A DNA stretch of 64,000 nucleotides from Actinomadura sp. KC06 (lineage in GTDB: Bacteria > Actinomycetota > Actinomycetes > Streptosporangiales > Streptosporangiaceae), in the NCBI RefSeq assembly GCF_004348735.1, contig NZ_SMKT01000016.1, positions 1 through 64,000 of the forward strand, in the 5' to 3' direction. A program made the position numbers and the translations under genes. This document shows positions 26,703 to 36,708 of this stretch, piece by piece. A model generated the notes under the pieces. The model saw nothing but the letters and a program-made list of their open reading frames with translations, was not told the origin of the DNA and made no database searches. Each line of letters opens with the position of its first letter. The first letter of the stretch is position 1.

Positions 26703-27482
26703 ATGTCCGCTTTTGTAATCCGGGAACTACGGGAGCTCGACGAGCTGGCCGCGGCCTGCGACTTGTTCGACCGGATCTGGGGGTTCGAGGACGGCGCACT
26801 CTCGATCCTCCGCGAGATCATGCGCGGTTACGCGTATGAGGGGAACTACGTTGCCGGGGCGTTTCTCGGAGACACGCTGGTCGGCGCATCGGTAGGCCAT
26901 TTCGGCCCGCCGCATAGCCGGGCGCTCCTGTCCTATGTGACAGGCGCGGTCAAGCCGCACGCGGGCCTGGAACTCAAGCTGCACCAGCGGCGCTGGGCGA
27001 TGGACCACGGGATCGAGCGGATCATCTGGACCTTCGACCCGCTCGTCCGCCGCAACGCGCACTTCAACCTCGCGAAGCTCGGCGCGCGCGCCGAGGCGTA
27101 CCTGGAGAACCACTACGGCCAGATGCCGGACGCCATCAACGGGCACGACCGGTCCGACCGGATCAGGGTCGTCTGGCACATCACGGAGCCGGACGTGAGA
27201 GAGGCGGTCCAGCGCGGCCGTCCGGCGCCGATCAAGGTTCCGGACGATGCGGAGCGGCTGCTCGTCGTCCGGCCGGACGGGGGACCGGAGGTCCGCCCGA
27301 CGGAATCCGAGACGGTCCTGCTGGAGGTGCCCCCGGACATCGAGGGAACCCGCATGGACGCCTCCGATCTGGCCGCCCGCTGGCGCAGCGCGGTGCGGGA
27401 CACGCTGGGCCGGCTCGTCGCGGACGGCGGAGCCGTCCTCGGGTTCCACGACAAGGCCAGCTACGTGGTCCAGCAGAAGTGA
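26703..27482 (+). CDS. GNAT-family N-acetyltransferase (COG3375-like)
   Basis: 259 aa. The N-terminal acyltransferase fold has YVAGAFLGDTLVGASVGHF, LLSYVTGAVKPHAG and the acyl-CoA loop region LELKLHQRRWAMDHGI. WTFDPLVRRNAHFNLAKLGA is typical of the COG3375 branch. Some relatives act as N-succinyltransferases beside NSAR-type racemases, and such a racemase-like gene lies at 17832. Adjacency to the divergent SCO2525 promoter suggests a link to the cassette instead. The choice is open. Confidence 0.8.
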   Translation: MSAFVIRELRELDELAAACDLFDRIWGFEDGALSILREIMRGYAYEGNYVAGAFLGDTLVGASVGHFGPPHSRALLSYVTGAVKPHAGLELKLHQRRWAMDHGIERIIWTFDPLVRRNAHFNLAKLGARAEAYLENHYGQMPDAINGHDRSDRIRVVWHITEPDVREAVQRGRPAPIKVPDDAERLLVVRPDGGPEVRPTESETVLLEVPPDIEGTRMDASDLAARWRSAVRDTLGRLVADGGAVLGFHDKASYVVQQK

Positions 27483-27525
27483 TCAGGGACGGCCGCGCGG
27501 AGCTCATATCTGGAGGTAGTTGAGC

Positions 27526-28464
27526 GTGCCGAGAGAACCCTTACCGTCCATCACCACCGGCGCCCTGATCAGACGGATCGCCGCCGCCGCGGGCGCCGGG
27601 GCCTTCGCCTTCGTCATCACGAACTACGTCGCCGACCAGCCCGTCGCTCAGTCGCTCACGCTGTCCGTCCTGATCGGCGGCGTGATCATGCTGGTGCAGT
27701 TGCTGATCGACTTCGACGGCCGGGTCGAGGGGATCGAACGGTGGATGCGCGCCACCGATCTGGCCATCGAGTCGTCCAAATGGCAGCAGGCACTCGGCGA
27801 CTCGGCCCTCGACCGCGAGGCCTTCACCCGGTTCCGCGAGGCCGTGGTGAACTTCGGCCAGGACTGCCCGCCGCTGATCAGGCGGTTCACCGAGATCGTG
27901 GTGAAGGGCGACACCGACCTGATCGACAGCCTCAGCCGGGGTGAGGGCGAGGCGACCTGCGACGGCGAGGACCACAACTGGATCCTTCAGCTGACCAACG
28001 CCGCCATGAAGACCCTCGACGCGACGAGCACCACCACGGTCGACGGCAAGGGGGAGAACTTCAGCGGCGGCTTCTGGACGAGCGAGCACGGCCGGCGCTA
28101 CCTCAAGGCCCAGGTCGAGGCCAAGGCCCGGGGTGTGATCATCCGCCGCCTGTTCATCATGGAGGGCGAGCCGGACTTCAACGACGAGGACTTCCGGTCG
28201 ATCACCCAGGAGCAGCGCGGCGCCGGGATCGAGGTGAGAGCGCTTCGCTACAACCAGATTCCGGCCATCCTCGACAGCCCGACCGATTTCATCCTCTTCG
28301 ACGAGGAGGTCGCCTACGAGGTCGTCCCGGCCTCCAACCGCCAGCTCGGCTTCTTCATGACCCGCCTCCGGACCCGGACCGACTACACCCGCGAGTGCAA
28401 GGAACGCTTCGAACTCCTCTGGCAACTGGCCGAGGACGGCGCCCCGGGCCGTGTGGACCACTGA
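27526..28464 (+). CDS. Two-helix membrane protein with unrecognised cytoplasmic domain
   Basis: 312 aa. Two hydrophobic helices (about residues 12-32 and 43-62) are followed by a soluble domain of about 240 residues. Notable segments are FWTSEHGRRYLKAQVEAKA, VIIRRLFIMEGEP and DFILFDEEVAYEVVP. The alternation resembles phospholipase D-like folds, but no HxKxxxxD motif is present. GTG 27526 has GGAGG 9 bases upstream; TTG 27520 is in frame. It follows the GNAT gene by 43 bases and may share its transcript. Confidence 0.72.
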   Translation: MPREPLPSITTGALIRRIAAAAGAGAFAFVITNYVADQPVAQSLTLSVLIGGVIMLVQLLIDFDGRVEGIERWMRATDLAIESSKWQQALGDSALDREAFTRFREAVVNFGQDCPPLIRRFTEIVVKGDTDLIDSLSRGEGEATCDGEDHNWILQLTNAAMKTLDATSTTTVDGKGENFSGGFWTSEHGRRYLKAQVEAKARGVIIRRLFIMEGEPDFNDEDFRSITQEQRGAGIEVRALRYNQIPAILDSPTDFILFDEEVAYEVVPASNRQLGFFMTRLRTRTDYTRECKERFELLWQLAEDGAPGRVDH

Positions 28465-28564
28465 CCGTCCCCTGGCCGGCCACGGCCCCCGAGCAGCCGA
28501 CGCAGCGGTTTGGGGGGAATGGTCGTGGATACTTGGCAGATGCCGGGAGTACGGCGGTGATCCG

Positions 28565-28744
28565 CGTTCCATCGTCCTGGACGGCCGCAACGCGCACCTG
28601 ACCGACGGGGTGCAGCAGGCGGTGGGCCGTCCACCCACCGACTTCGCCGAGTACGCCAGGCGCACCGCCGCCAGCGGCGTCTGGAACGAACCCCGTCCTG
28701 GCGTGGCGCTCACGGCGGGAGCGTCATATCGGCCGAACTCCTAG
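28565..28744 (+). pseudogene. C-terminal remnant of an NmrA-like NAD(P)-binding oxidoreductase
   Basis: The frame encodes SIVLDGRNAHLTDGVQQAVG and then PPTDFAEYARRTAASGVWN to a TAG. This matches the C-terminal end of NmrA/NAD(P)H-binding proteins of about 280 residues. No N-terminal Rossmann part precedes it; the upstream sequence in this frame is unrelated. It is best explained as the tail of a deleted gene. Its stop overlaps the stop of the LysR gene on the other strand. Confidence 0.65.
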
Positions 28745-29610
28745 GGCCGTATCGCGCGGGTGATGAAGGCGTTCGCTGCCGGGGTCGGGCCGAGCCGGCT
28801 CCAGATCAGGTGCTCGATGCGGTGCGAGGTGTTCACCACGGGGACGACGGACACCGCGGGGAGCCGTACCGCGTAGGCGGAGGCGAGGAGCGCGACGCCG
28901 AGTCCTTCGGTCACCAGCCGCGCCATGATGTGGGGGTCGGTGACCTCGAAGGCGACCGTGCGCTCCAGGCCGGCGGCGCGGAAGGCGTGGTCGGCCTGGA
29001 CGCGGCCGGAGGTGCCGCCGGGAAAGTCCACGAATTCCTCGGCGGCGATCTCCTCCAGCCGGATGCGGCGGCGGCCGGCGAGCCGGTGGCCGGGCGCCAG
29101 CAGCGCGGCCAGCGGGTCGCGGGCGAGCGGCCGGCTGTTGAGGCGGGGGATCTCGACGTCCTCGGCCAGGCCCAGGAAGGCGACGTCGAGCGCACCGTCG
29201 CGGACCTGGTCGGCCAGGGCGTCGCTGCCGGCGGTGAGGAGACTGATCCGCACCTTCGGGTGTTGCTGGTGGAAGGATCGCAGCACCGCCGGGACGTCGA
29301 CGGCCGCCACCGTCGGGATCATGCCGACGGCGAGCCGGCCGCGGATCTCTCCGGTCGCCGCGTAGACCTCTGCCTGCGCCCGCTCCGCGGCGGCGAGGCA
29401 GTCGCGCGCCGCGGGCAGGAAGGCCGCGCCCGCCGGGGTCAACGCCACCGATCTGCTCGTGCGGTGGAAGAGCCGGGCGCCCAGTTCCTGCTCCAGCTTC
29501 GCGATCTGGTGGCTCAACGCCGACTGCACGACGGAGCACCGCTCGGCGGCGCGGGTGAAGTTGCCCAGCTCGGCCACGGCGACGACGTAGTTCAGCTGCT
29601 GGAGGTTCAC
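28741..29610 (-). CDS. LysR-family transcriptional regulator
   Basis: 289 aa. The N-terminal winged HTH reads VNLQQLNYVVAVAELGNFTRA, then SVVQSALSHQIAKLEQELGARLFHR. A type 2 periplasmic-binding effector domain follows. GTG 29610 matches the family start; ATG 29640 is in frame, but it would place the candidate operator 29617-29631 inside the gene. It is divergent from the RibD-type reductase at 29731, the likely target. Confidence 0.88.
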   Translation of the reverse strand: MNLQQLNYVVAVAELGNFTRAAERCSVVQSALSHQIAKLEQELGARLFHRTSRSVALTPAGAAFLPAARDCLAAAERAQAEVYAATGEIRGRLAVGMIPTVAAVDVPAVLRSFHQQHPKVRISLLTAGSDALADQVRDGALDVAFLGLAEDVEIPRLNSRPLARDPLAALLAPGHRLAGRRRIRLEEIAAEEFVDFPGGTSGRVQADHAFRAAGLERTVAFEVTDPHIMARLVTEGLGVALLASAYAVRLPAVSVVPVVNTSHRIEHLIWSRLGPTPAANAFITRAIRP

Positions 29611-29616
29611 GCAGCG

Positions 29617-29631
29617 ATTGTGAAACACGAT
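29617..29631. promoter_or_regulatory. LysR-type T-N11-A operator candidate
   Basis: ATTGTGAAACACGAT is an interrupted near-palindrome (5 of 6 arm bases) containing T-N11-A, just upstream of the LysR start in the divergent intergenic region. Confidence 0.5.
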
Positions 29632-29730
29632 CGGTCGCATGACAACAATGCATTGGACTCATCGCTATCGCTGCCCCAGGCTGGTGGGCACGCGAACGTC
29701 CACCGGCCGCCGAGCGAGATGGGAATCGAC

Positions 29731-30309
29731 ATGACCGCTGTCTACACCTGGGACGTCTTCTCCACCCTGGACGGCTACGGCTCCTACATCGAGGGCGCCG
29801 ACTGGGGCGGGTACTGGAGCAAGCAGGGCCCCGAGCTGCTGGCGCACCGCGCCGCCCAGTTCGACACCGAGCAGCGGATGGTCTTCGGCGCCACCACCTT
29901 CCGGGAGACCGCCCAGATCATGACCTCGGGCATCGATCCCAACACGCTCGACGAGTGGAACGTCCGGACGATGCGCATGCCGGCGACGGTGGTGTCCTCC
30001 ACGTTGCGCGACACCCTCGGCTGGCCGGACGCGACCATCGTCAGCGGCGACGCCGTGGACATCGTCGCCCGGCTCAAGAAGGAGTCGGACGTGCCGCTGC
30101 GCTCGCAGGCCAGCCTGTCGCTGAACTGGGCGCTGATGGCCGCCGGCCTGGTCGACCGCCTGCAGGTCACGATCTTCCCCGTCGTCTCCGGACGGACCGG
30201 GACCAGCCCGATCCTCGGCGGCGCCGGCGACTTCGACCTCGAACTGCTCCAGAGCCGCACGCTCGACGGCCACACCCTGGAGCTGGTCTACCGCCCGACG
30301 CCCCGGTGA
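29731..30309 (+). CDS. Dihydrofolate reductase/RibD C-terminal family protein
   Basis: 192 aa, second member of this family in the window. It opens TAVYTWDVFSTLDGYGSYI and contains MVFGATTFRETAQIM and LSLNWALMAAGLVDRLQVTI. ATG 29731 has GGGAA upstream; ATG 29719 is possible. It likely binds NADPH, with an unknown substrate. The stop overlaps the start of the VOC gene, so the two may work together under the LysR regulator. Confidence 0.82.
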   Translation: MTAVYTWDVFSTLDGYGSYIEGADWGGYWSKQGPELLAHRAAQFDTEQRMVFGATTFRETAQIMTSGIDPNTLDEWNVRTMRMPATVVSSTLRDTLGWPDATIVSGDAVDIVARLKKESDVPLRSQASLSLNWALMAAGLVDRLQVTIFPVVSGRTGTSPILGGAGDFDLELLQSRTLDGHTLELVYRPTPR

Positions 30310-30761
30310 CGGCGTCCTCCCGCGGCGTCCTGCAGATGCGCCTGGTCGTCGAGGCCGGCGACTACGAGGAAGCCGTGCGGTTCTACCGCGACGTCCTGGG
30401 CGCGGCCCAGGAACTCCAACTCCACCAGGACGGCGGCGAGCGGGTCACGATCCTCGACGTCGGCCGCGCGACACTGGAGATCTCCAGCCCCGAGCAGGTC
30501 GACATGATCGACCGCGTCGAGGTGGGACGGCGGATCAGCCCGAGGCTCCGGGTGGCCTTCGAGGTCGCGGACGCCCAGCAGGTCACCGATCATCTGTCCC
30601 GAGCGGGCGCTGAACTGCTCGCCCCGCCGACCCGCACCCCGTGGGAATCCCTCAACTCCCGCCTGGACGCTCCCGCCGGCCTCCAGATCACCGTGTTCCA
30701 GGAGCTCGCACGTAGCGAAGCGAGCGAGGACCGACCCGACGGTCAGACCGTTCGATCCTGA
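30306..30761 (+). CDS. VOC/glyoxalase-like domain protein
   Basis: 151 aa with the beta-alpha-beta-beta-beta repeats of the vicinal oxygen chelate fold (MRLVVEAGDYEEAVRFYRDVL, then LRVAFEVADAQQVTDHL). Members are dioxygenases, isomerases or antibiotic-binding resistance proteins. The GTG start overlaps the upstream stop (GTGA). No full metal triad can be assigned by eye. Confidence 0.8.
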   Translation: MTASSRGVLQMRLVVEAGDYEEAVRFYRDVLGAAQELQLHQDGGERVTILDVGRATLEISSPEQVDMIDRVEVGRRISPRLRVAFEVADAQQVTDHLSRAGAELLAPPTRTPWESLNSRLDAPAGLQITVFQELARSEASEDRPDGQTVRS

Positions 30762-30783
30762 CGGCGGACGGAACTCAGACCTC

Positions 30784-30824
30784 GGTCACAGCCGGGTCAC
30801 AGCTTTGGGCACCGTGCTGTGACC
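30784..30824. repeat. GGTCACAGC direct and inverted repeat
   Basis: GGTCACAGC occurs at 30784-30792 and 30795-30803, and its complement GCTGTGACC at 30816-30824. It lies between the VOC gene and the Tat-exported protein gene. It may be the VOC terminator, a regulator site, or both. Confidence 0.5.
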
Positions 30825-30873
30825 GTCCGCTCGCTAGAAAAGTGGGGAAGGTGATCGCGAAAAGGAGACGGGC

Positions 30874-32175
30874 ATGGCTGATGACGGGGAATGGAACCGG
30901 CGTTCGCTGTTGCGGGGGGCCGCTGTAGTGGCCGGTGCAGCCGCGGCCACGCCACTGCTGGGCAAGGCGGCGACGGCGCGAGCCCGCGGCGGTGACGCGG
31001 ACGCGCTGTTCAAGGCTGGGAAATTCGAGCAGGCCGGCCGCGCGTATGAGGAGATCCTGAAAACAGATCCCAAGAATATGCACGCGGCCCGGCGGCGCGG
31101 CTATGTCGGGCTCCTGTCCAACCAGTTCCCCGTCGCAGAAAAGTATCTCAAAATGGCGCTCCAGTTGGCTCCGGCCGACAGGGACACCAACTACTACCTG
31201 GCCGACTGCTACATCCGGCAGGACAAATTCTCCCTGTCCGCGCCACACTGGCAGGCGATCGGCGAGGACGCCTACGCCAAATGGTTCGCGGCCGTCCGCG
31301 GCGAGGCGTATCAGATCCACGGCGACATCGCGCGGCTGCCGTTCCAGCAGATGGACCCGATGCCGCTGGTGGAGGCGTCGGTCAACGGCGGGCCGCCGAA
31401 GCGCTTCACGTTCTACACCGGCGCCCCGAATCTGGGCATGCGCGCGTCGGTGGCCAAGGAAGCCGGGCTGAGCCCCGTCTCCAGCCAGAAGATCGATTTC
31501 GAGAACGGCGCCGTGTGGGCCCACTACGGGATATTGGACTCGTTCAAGCTGGGCGGCATCGAACTGCGCAACGTGCCCGTGGGCTGGTCGTCGACGGAGT
31601 CGGGCGAAGACGTCGACACCGACAGCGACGGCATGATCGGCACGTGGGTCTTCTACCATTTGCTGACCACGTTCGACTACGCGGGCCGCTCGCTGATCCT
31701 GCGCCGCCGTACCGCCGAATCGGCCAGGAAGGCACGCGCCGCCGCCATTCGGGTGGGCGCGAAGCCCCTGCCGCTGTGGCTGGCCCGTGAGCAATATGTG
31801 CACAGCTTGGGCAGCATCGCCGGCTCCGGCACGCGGGTGGTGGGTGTGAACCTCGGCGGAAGCGGCGAGAGCGCCGCCGTCCTGCGCGGGGACACGGCCG
31901 AGCGGTTGAAGATCCGCACCGATTACGACCGTCCGATCGGGACGTTCGCCCAAAGCCACCCGGCCGTCACCTATCCCTGCTACCCGACGGAGATCCGCCT
32001 CGGTGACGCCGTCGCAAAGGAGGTGTACTGCCAGACGCACCCGAACGGCACACTCGACCCCTTCGGGTTCGATGTGCCGGGCGCCTTCTTCCACTGCTTC
32101 CACAAGCCCTACAACATCACGCTCGACTTCACCGACATGAACCTCTACATCGCCCGCGGCAAGATGCAGCAGTGA
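30874..32175 (+). CDS. Tat-exported TPR protein with degenerate aspartyl-protease fold
   Basis: 433 aa. A twin-arginine signal (NRRSLLRGAAVVAGAAAATP) directs export of the folded protein. TPR-like helices lie at residues about 45-130 (DALFKAGKFEQAGRAYEEIL). A retropepsin-like domain follows from about 160. In such proteins the catalytic motif is usually DTGA, but here it is YTGA (Tyr181), so protease activity is probably lost and binding retained. AAAAGGAG precedes the ATG. The stop overlaps the next gene, a membrane phosphodiesterase-like protein, suggesting a joint envelope role (inference). Confidence 0.72.
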   Translation: MADDGEWNRRSLLRGAAVVAGAAAATPLLGKAATARARGGDADALFKAGKFEQAGRAYEEILKTDPKNMHAARRRGYVGLLSNQFPVAEKYLKMALQLAPADRDTNYYLADCYIRQDKFSLSAPHWQAIGEDAYAKWFAAVRGEAYQIHGDIARLPFQQMDPMPLVEASVNGGPPKRFTFYTGAPNLGMRASVAKEAGLSPVSSQKIDFENGAVWAHYGILDSFKLGGIELRNVPVGWSSTESGEDVDTDSDGMIGTWVFYHLLTTFDYAGRSLILRRRTAESARKARAAAIRVGAKPLPLWLAREQYVHSLGSIAGSGTRVVGVNLGGSGESAAVLRGDTAERLKIRTDYDRPIGTFAQSHPAVTYPCYPTEIRLGDAVAKEVYCQTHPNGTLDPFGFDVPGAFFHCFHKPYNITLDFTDMNLYIARGKMQQ

Positions 32176-33278
32176 CCGGACGTGAGCCAGGACAGACGAT
32201 GACGCAGGTGGACACGGTCGAGATCGGGCAGGGCGACGCCGGTGTCCAGGAGGCGGATGCCGGGACTTGGCGCGGGGGTGTCCGCCGCGTGATCAGCATC
32301 GGCTCGCGGCCGGGGCCGTGGAAGCGCGGCTTGGTGCTCGCGGCGCTGGCACTGCTGCTGGGTCTCGTCATGCTGCTGCACGCGCACATCCCGAACCGGA
32401 TCGGGAACCTCGGCAGCCTGGCGGAGACTCTCCTGCCGTGGTTCGGCTTGTTCGTCCCGGTACTGCTGGCCGGGGCGCTGTGGCGCCGCTCGGCCTCCGC
32501 GGTGGCCGCGCTGCTGCTGCCGGTCGTGGTGTGGCTGAACCTGTTCGGCGGGCTGCTCAACGACAAGTCCCAGGCGGGCGGCGACCTCACCGTGGCCAGC
32601 CACAACGTCGGCGCCGACAACCGCGATCCGCCCCGTACCGCCCGTGACCTGCTCGCCTCCGGAGCGGACGTGCTGGCCCTGCAGGAGCTGACAGAGCAGG
32701 CCCGGGCCACTTACGAGAAGGCGCTGGAGAAGGCGTACCCGCACCACACGGTGCAGGGCACGGTCGGGCTGTGGAGCAAGCTGCCGCTGTCGGACACCCG
32801 GCCGGTCGACACCAAGATCGACGCCGGGCCGCTGGCGGACACGAAGCCCGCCCACGTCAAGCTGGCCTATACGCGAGCGCTGCGCACAACGGTGGCCACG
32901 GACCGGGGTCCGCTGGCGGTGTATGTGGCCCACCTGGGGTCTGTACGGGTGAATCCCAGGGGCGGCTTCTCGACGGGCCACCGCGACAGGGGCGCGCAGG
33001 CGCTCGCCGAGGCCGTCGCCGCCGAGCGGAACGAGCGGATGGTGCTGCTCGGCGACCTCAACGGCACCACGGACGACCGCGCGTTCGACGGCATCACGGC
33101 ACGGATGCGCTCGGCCCAGGACGCGGCCGGGGACGGCTTCGGCTTCACCTGGCCGGCGTCCTTCCCGGTGGCGCGGATCGACCAGATCCTCGTCCGCGGC
33201 GTGGAGCCTGCGAGCTCGTGGGTGCTGCCGGCCACCGGCAGCGACCACCTGCCGGTGGCGGCCGGAATCAGCTGGTGA
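32172..33278 (+). CDS. Membrane endonuclease/exonuclease/phosphatase-family protein
   Basis: 368 aa. Three predicted membrane helices lie within residues 50-135, followed by an extracytoplasmic EEP catalytic domain. Metal and catalytic residues are intact: TVASHNVG, ALQEL, YVAHLGS, LLGDLNG and GSDHLPV. EEP enzymes cleave phosphodiesters of nucleic acids, lipids or nucleotides. The GTG start overlaps the preceding stop. Confidence 0.84.
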   Translation: MTGREPGQTMTQVDTVEIGQGDAGVQEADAGTWRGGVRRVISIGSRPGPWKRGLVLAALALLLGLVMLLHAHIPNRIGNLGSLAETLLPWFGLFVPVLLAGALWRRSASAVAALLLPVVVWLNLFGGLLNDKSQAGGDLTVASHNVGADNRDPPRTARDLLASGADVLALQELTEQARATYEKALEKAYPHHTVQGTVGLWSKLPLSDTRPVDTKIDAGPLADTKPAHVKLAYTRALRTTVATDRGPLAVYVAHLGSVRVNPRGGFSTGHRDRGAQALAEAVAAERNERMVLLGDLNGTTDDRAFDGITARMRSAQDAAGDGFGFTWPASFPVARIDQILVRGVEPASSWVLPATGSDHLPVAAGISW

Positions 33279-33332
33279 GCACCGGTCCGGTCGGGCGGCC
33301 GGGCTCAGATCGTCGACCGTGGCCGGAAAGGG

Positions 33333-33361
33333 TTGGACGGGGTCACAGGCGGGCTTGTAGC
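33333..33361 (+). promoter_or_regulatory. Candidate promoter of the rox leader
   Basis: TTGGAC (33333-33338), 17 bases, then TGTAGC (33356-33361), about 40 bases before the 17-codon leader. The -10 is weak; the spacing is canonical. Confidence 0.35.
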
Positions 33362-33400
33362 TTGCAGTTGACCGTGCCACCGCCCAAGGAGGTGAGACCC

Positions 33401-34943
<1,543 letters not shown>

Positions 34944-34956
34944 CGTCGCGCGCGGT

Positions 34957-34997
34957 CTCCGCTGTTGCCGCCGTGCTGGGCGGCGGCAACAGCGGAG
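34957..34997. terminator. Bidirectional hairpin between rox and deaD
   Basis: CTCCGCTGTTGCCGCC and GGCGGCAACAGCGGAG form a perfect 16-bp stem with a 9-base loop, lying between the convergent stops at 34943 and 35005. Confidence 0.85.
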
Positions 34998-35004
34998 CGG
35001 CGCG

Positions 35005-36546
35005 TCAGGTGTTGAGGGAGGACGCGCGGCGGCGCCGCGCGTTGCGCTTAGGGCGCTTAGGGGTGGTGCGGGCGTCCTCGTGCCGGGCGGCTGGGGACGC
35101 GGGCGTCGCTTTGCGGGGACGGGCGGCGTCCCTTGCAACCTTGGGGGCGCTGGTGGCCTTGGTGGCCTTGGCGGCCTTGGGAGCGTTGGCCGCGTTGGGG
35201 GCGGCGTCGCGGGCCGGTGGACGGGCGCCGGTGATGCGGGCCAGATCGGGGTCGCCGGGGCGGACGCGCGTGGTGCGCGGGGTGACGCCGGTCTGGGACA
35301 TCAGCGCGTTGGTCTCGCGGCGCTGGTCGGGGAGGACGAGCGTGACCACGGTGCCGGTGCGTCCGGCGCGGGCGGTGCGCCCGGCGCGGTGGAGGTAGTC
35401 CTTGTGGTCGGCGGGCGGGTCGATGTTGACCACGAGGTCGAGGTCGTCGATGTGGATGCCGCGGGCGGCGACGTTGGTGGCGACCAGGACCGTGACGTCC
35501 TTGGCGTGGAAGCCGTCCAGGGCGCGGTTGCGCTGGGACTGGGTCTTCCCGCCGTGCAGCGCGGCGGCCCGGACGCCGCGGGACGTGAGTTTGCGGGCGA
35601 GGCGGTCCGCGGCGTGCTTCTTGCCGACGAACATGATCACCCGGTCGTCCCGCGCGGCGATGTGCACGATGGTCTCGTGCTTGTCGGTGTCGGCCACATG
35701 GAGCAGGTGATGCTCCATCGTGGTGACGGCGTCGGTGGGCGGGTCGACGGAGTGGGTCACGGGGTCGCTGAGGAACCGGCGGACGAGCTGGTCGACGTTG
35801 CGGTCCAGGGTCGCGGAGAACAGCATCCGCTGCCCGTCGCGCGGAGTCTGTTCGAGAAGCCGGGTGACCTGCGGCAGGAAGCCCATGTCGGTCATCTGGT
35901 CGGCCTCGTCGAGCACGGTGATCCGCACCTGGCCGAGCCGGCAGTCGCCGCGTTCGATCAGGTCGGCGAGGCGTCCGGAAGTGGCGATCAGGACGTCCGC
36001 GCCGCGTTTGAGGGCGTTCGCCTGGCGCGAGATCGGCAGGCCGCCGACCACGGTGGTGAGCCGCAGGTCCAGCGCGTCGGCGTAGGGCGTGAGCGCGGCG
36101 GTGACCTGCTGGGCGAGTTCGCGGGTGGGGACGAGGACCAGCGCCAGCGGTTCGCGGGGCCCGGCGCGGTGGCCGGAGACGCGGGTGAGCAGCGCCAGGC
36201 CGAAGGCGAGGGTCTTGCCGGAACCGGTGCGGCCGCGTCCGAGGACGTCCCGGCCGGCGAGGGCGTTCGGCAGCGCCGCGGCCTGGATGGGGAACGGGGT
36301 CGTCATGCCCTCGCGGGTCAGAGCCGCCAGGAGCGGCGCCGGCATGCGCAGGTCGGAGAACGCTTCGACCGGGGGCAACGATGCGGCGGACGCCTCCCGA
36401 CGCGCTGAAGCCTCGGGGCGCGTGGACGCCTCGGGGCGTGCGGACTCCGCAGCGGGCCGGCGCCGTTGTTCAGTACGGCGGCGGTCGGAGCCGGGACGAG
36501 GGCCGGAGCGTTTTCGGGCGGACGACGTGTGGGGATTGCGTGACAT
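35005..36546 (-). CDS. DEAD-box RNA helicase
   Basis: 513 aa. A low-complexity basic N-terminus (about 65 residues, Arg/Glu/Ala-rich) is followed by the helicase core: FPIQ, GRTGSGKT, PTRELAQQ, ATSGRL, LDEADQM, FSATLD, ARGIHIDDLD and HRAGRTARAG. A long Lys/Arg/Ala-rich tail suits RNA binding. Motif Ib carries TSGR where TPGR is usual. It lies directly downstream of cspA on the same strand, a common actinobacterial arrangement that points to cold-response RNA remodelling. An in-frame upstream ATG at 36594 would add MAEHFLDTHR and more; see the hairpin entry. Confidence 0.9.
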   Translation of the reverse strand: MSRNPHTSSARKRSGPRPGSDRRRTEQRRRPAAESARPEASTRPEASARREASAASLPPVEAFSDLRMPAPLLAALTREGMTTPFPIQAAALPNALAGRDVLGRGRTGSGKTLAFGLALLTRVSGHRAGPREPLALVLVPTRELAQQVTAALTPYADALDLRLTTVVGGLPISRQANALKRGADVLIATSGRLADLIERGDCRLGQVRITVLDEADQMTDMGFLPQVTRLLEQTPRDGQRMLFSATLDRNVDQLVRRFLSDPVTHSVDPPTDAVTTMEHHLLHVADTDKHETIVHIAARDDRVIMFVGKKHAADRLARKLTSRGVRAAALHGGKTQSQRNRALDGFHAKDVTVLVATNVAARGIHIDDLDLVVNIDPPADHKDYLHRAGRTARAGRTGTVVTLVLPDQRRETNALMSQTGVTPRTTRVRPGDPDLARITGARPPARDAAPNAANAPKAAKATKATSAPKVARDAARPRKATPASPAARHEDARTTPKRPKRNARRRRASSLNT

Positions 36547-36595
36547 GGCGGAGCCTTCCTCGAAACGGTGCGTGTCGAGGAAGTGCTCCGCCATG
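36544..36595 (-). promoter_or_regulatory. Hairpin sequestering the deaD start and ribosome site
   Basis: On the transcript, 36595-36575 (CATGGCGGAGCACTTCCTCGA) can pair with 36563-36544 over 20 base pairs with a single bulge and an 11-base loop. The 3' arm contains both the ribosome site GAGGAAGG and the ATG at 36546. The fold would hide the start, giving a switch that the helicase itself, temperature or CspA could open (inference). Confidence 0.6.
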
Positions 36596-36708
36596 CTGGA
36601 ACGCTCTGCCCAGGTGACGCGGAGGATTCGCAAGAACGAACCGGGTCGCGACCGGGGGAGCCTGGGTCGCGTGGTGGGACGAAATCGTGGCCGCGAGGGC
36701 CGGGGCGA

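Noticed and set aside
33279..33400. Possible rifamycin-associated element before rox
   Set aside because: GGGCTTG is present but the second half of the remembered 19-bp palindrome is not; not claimed.
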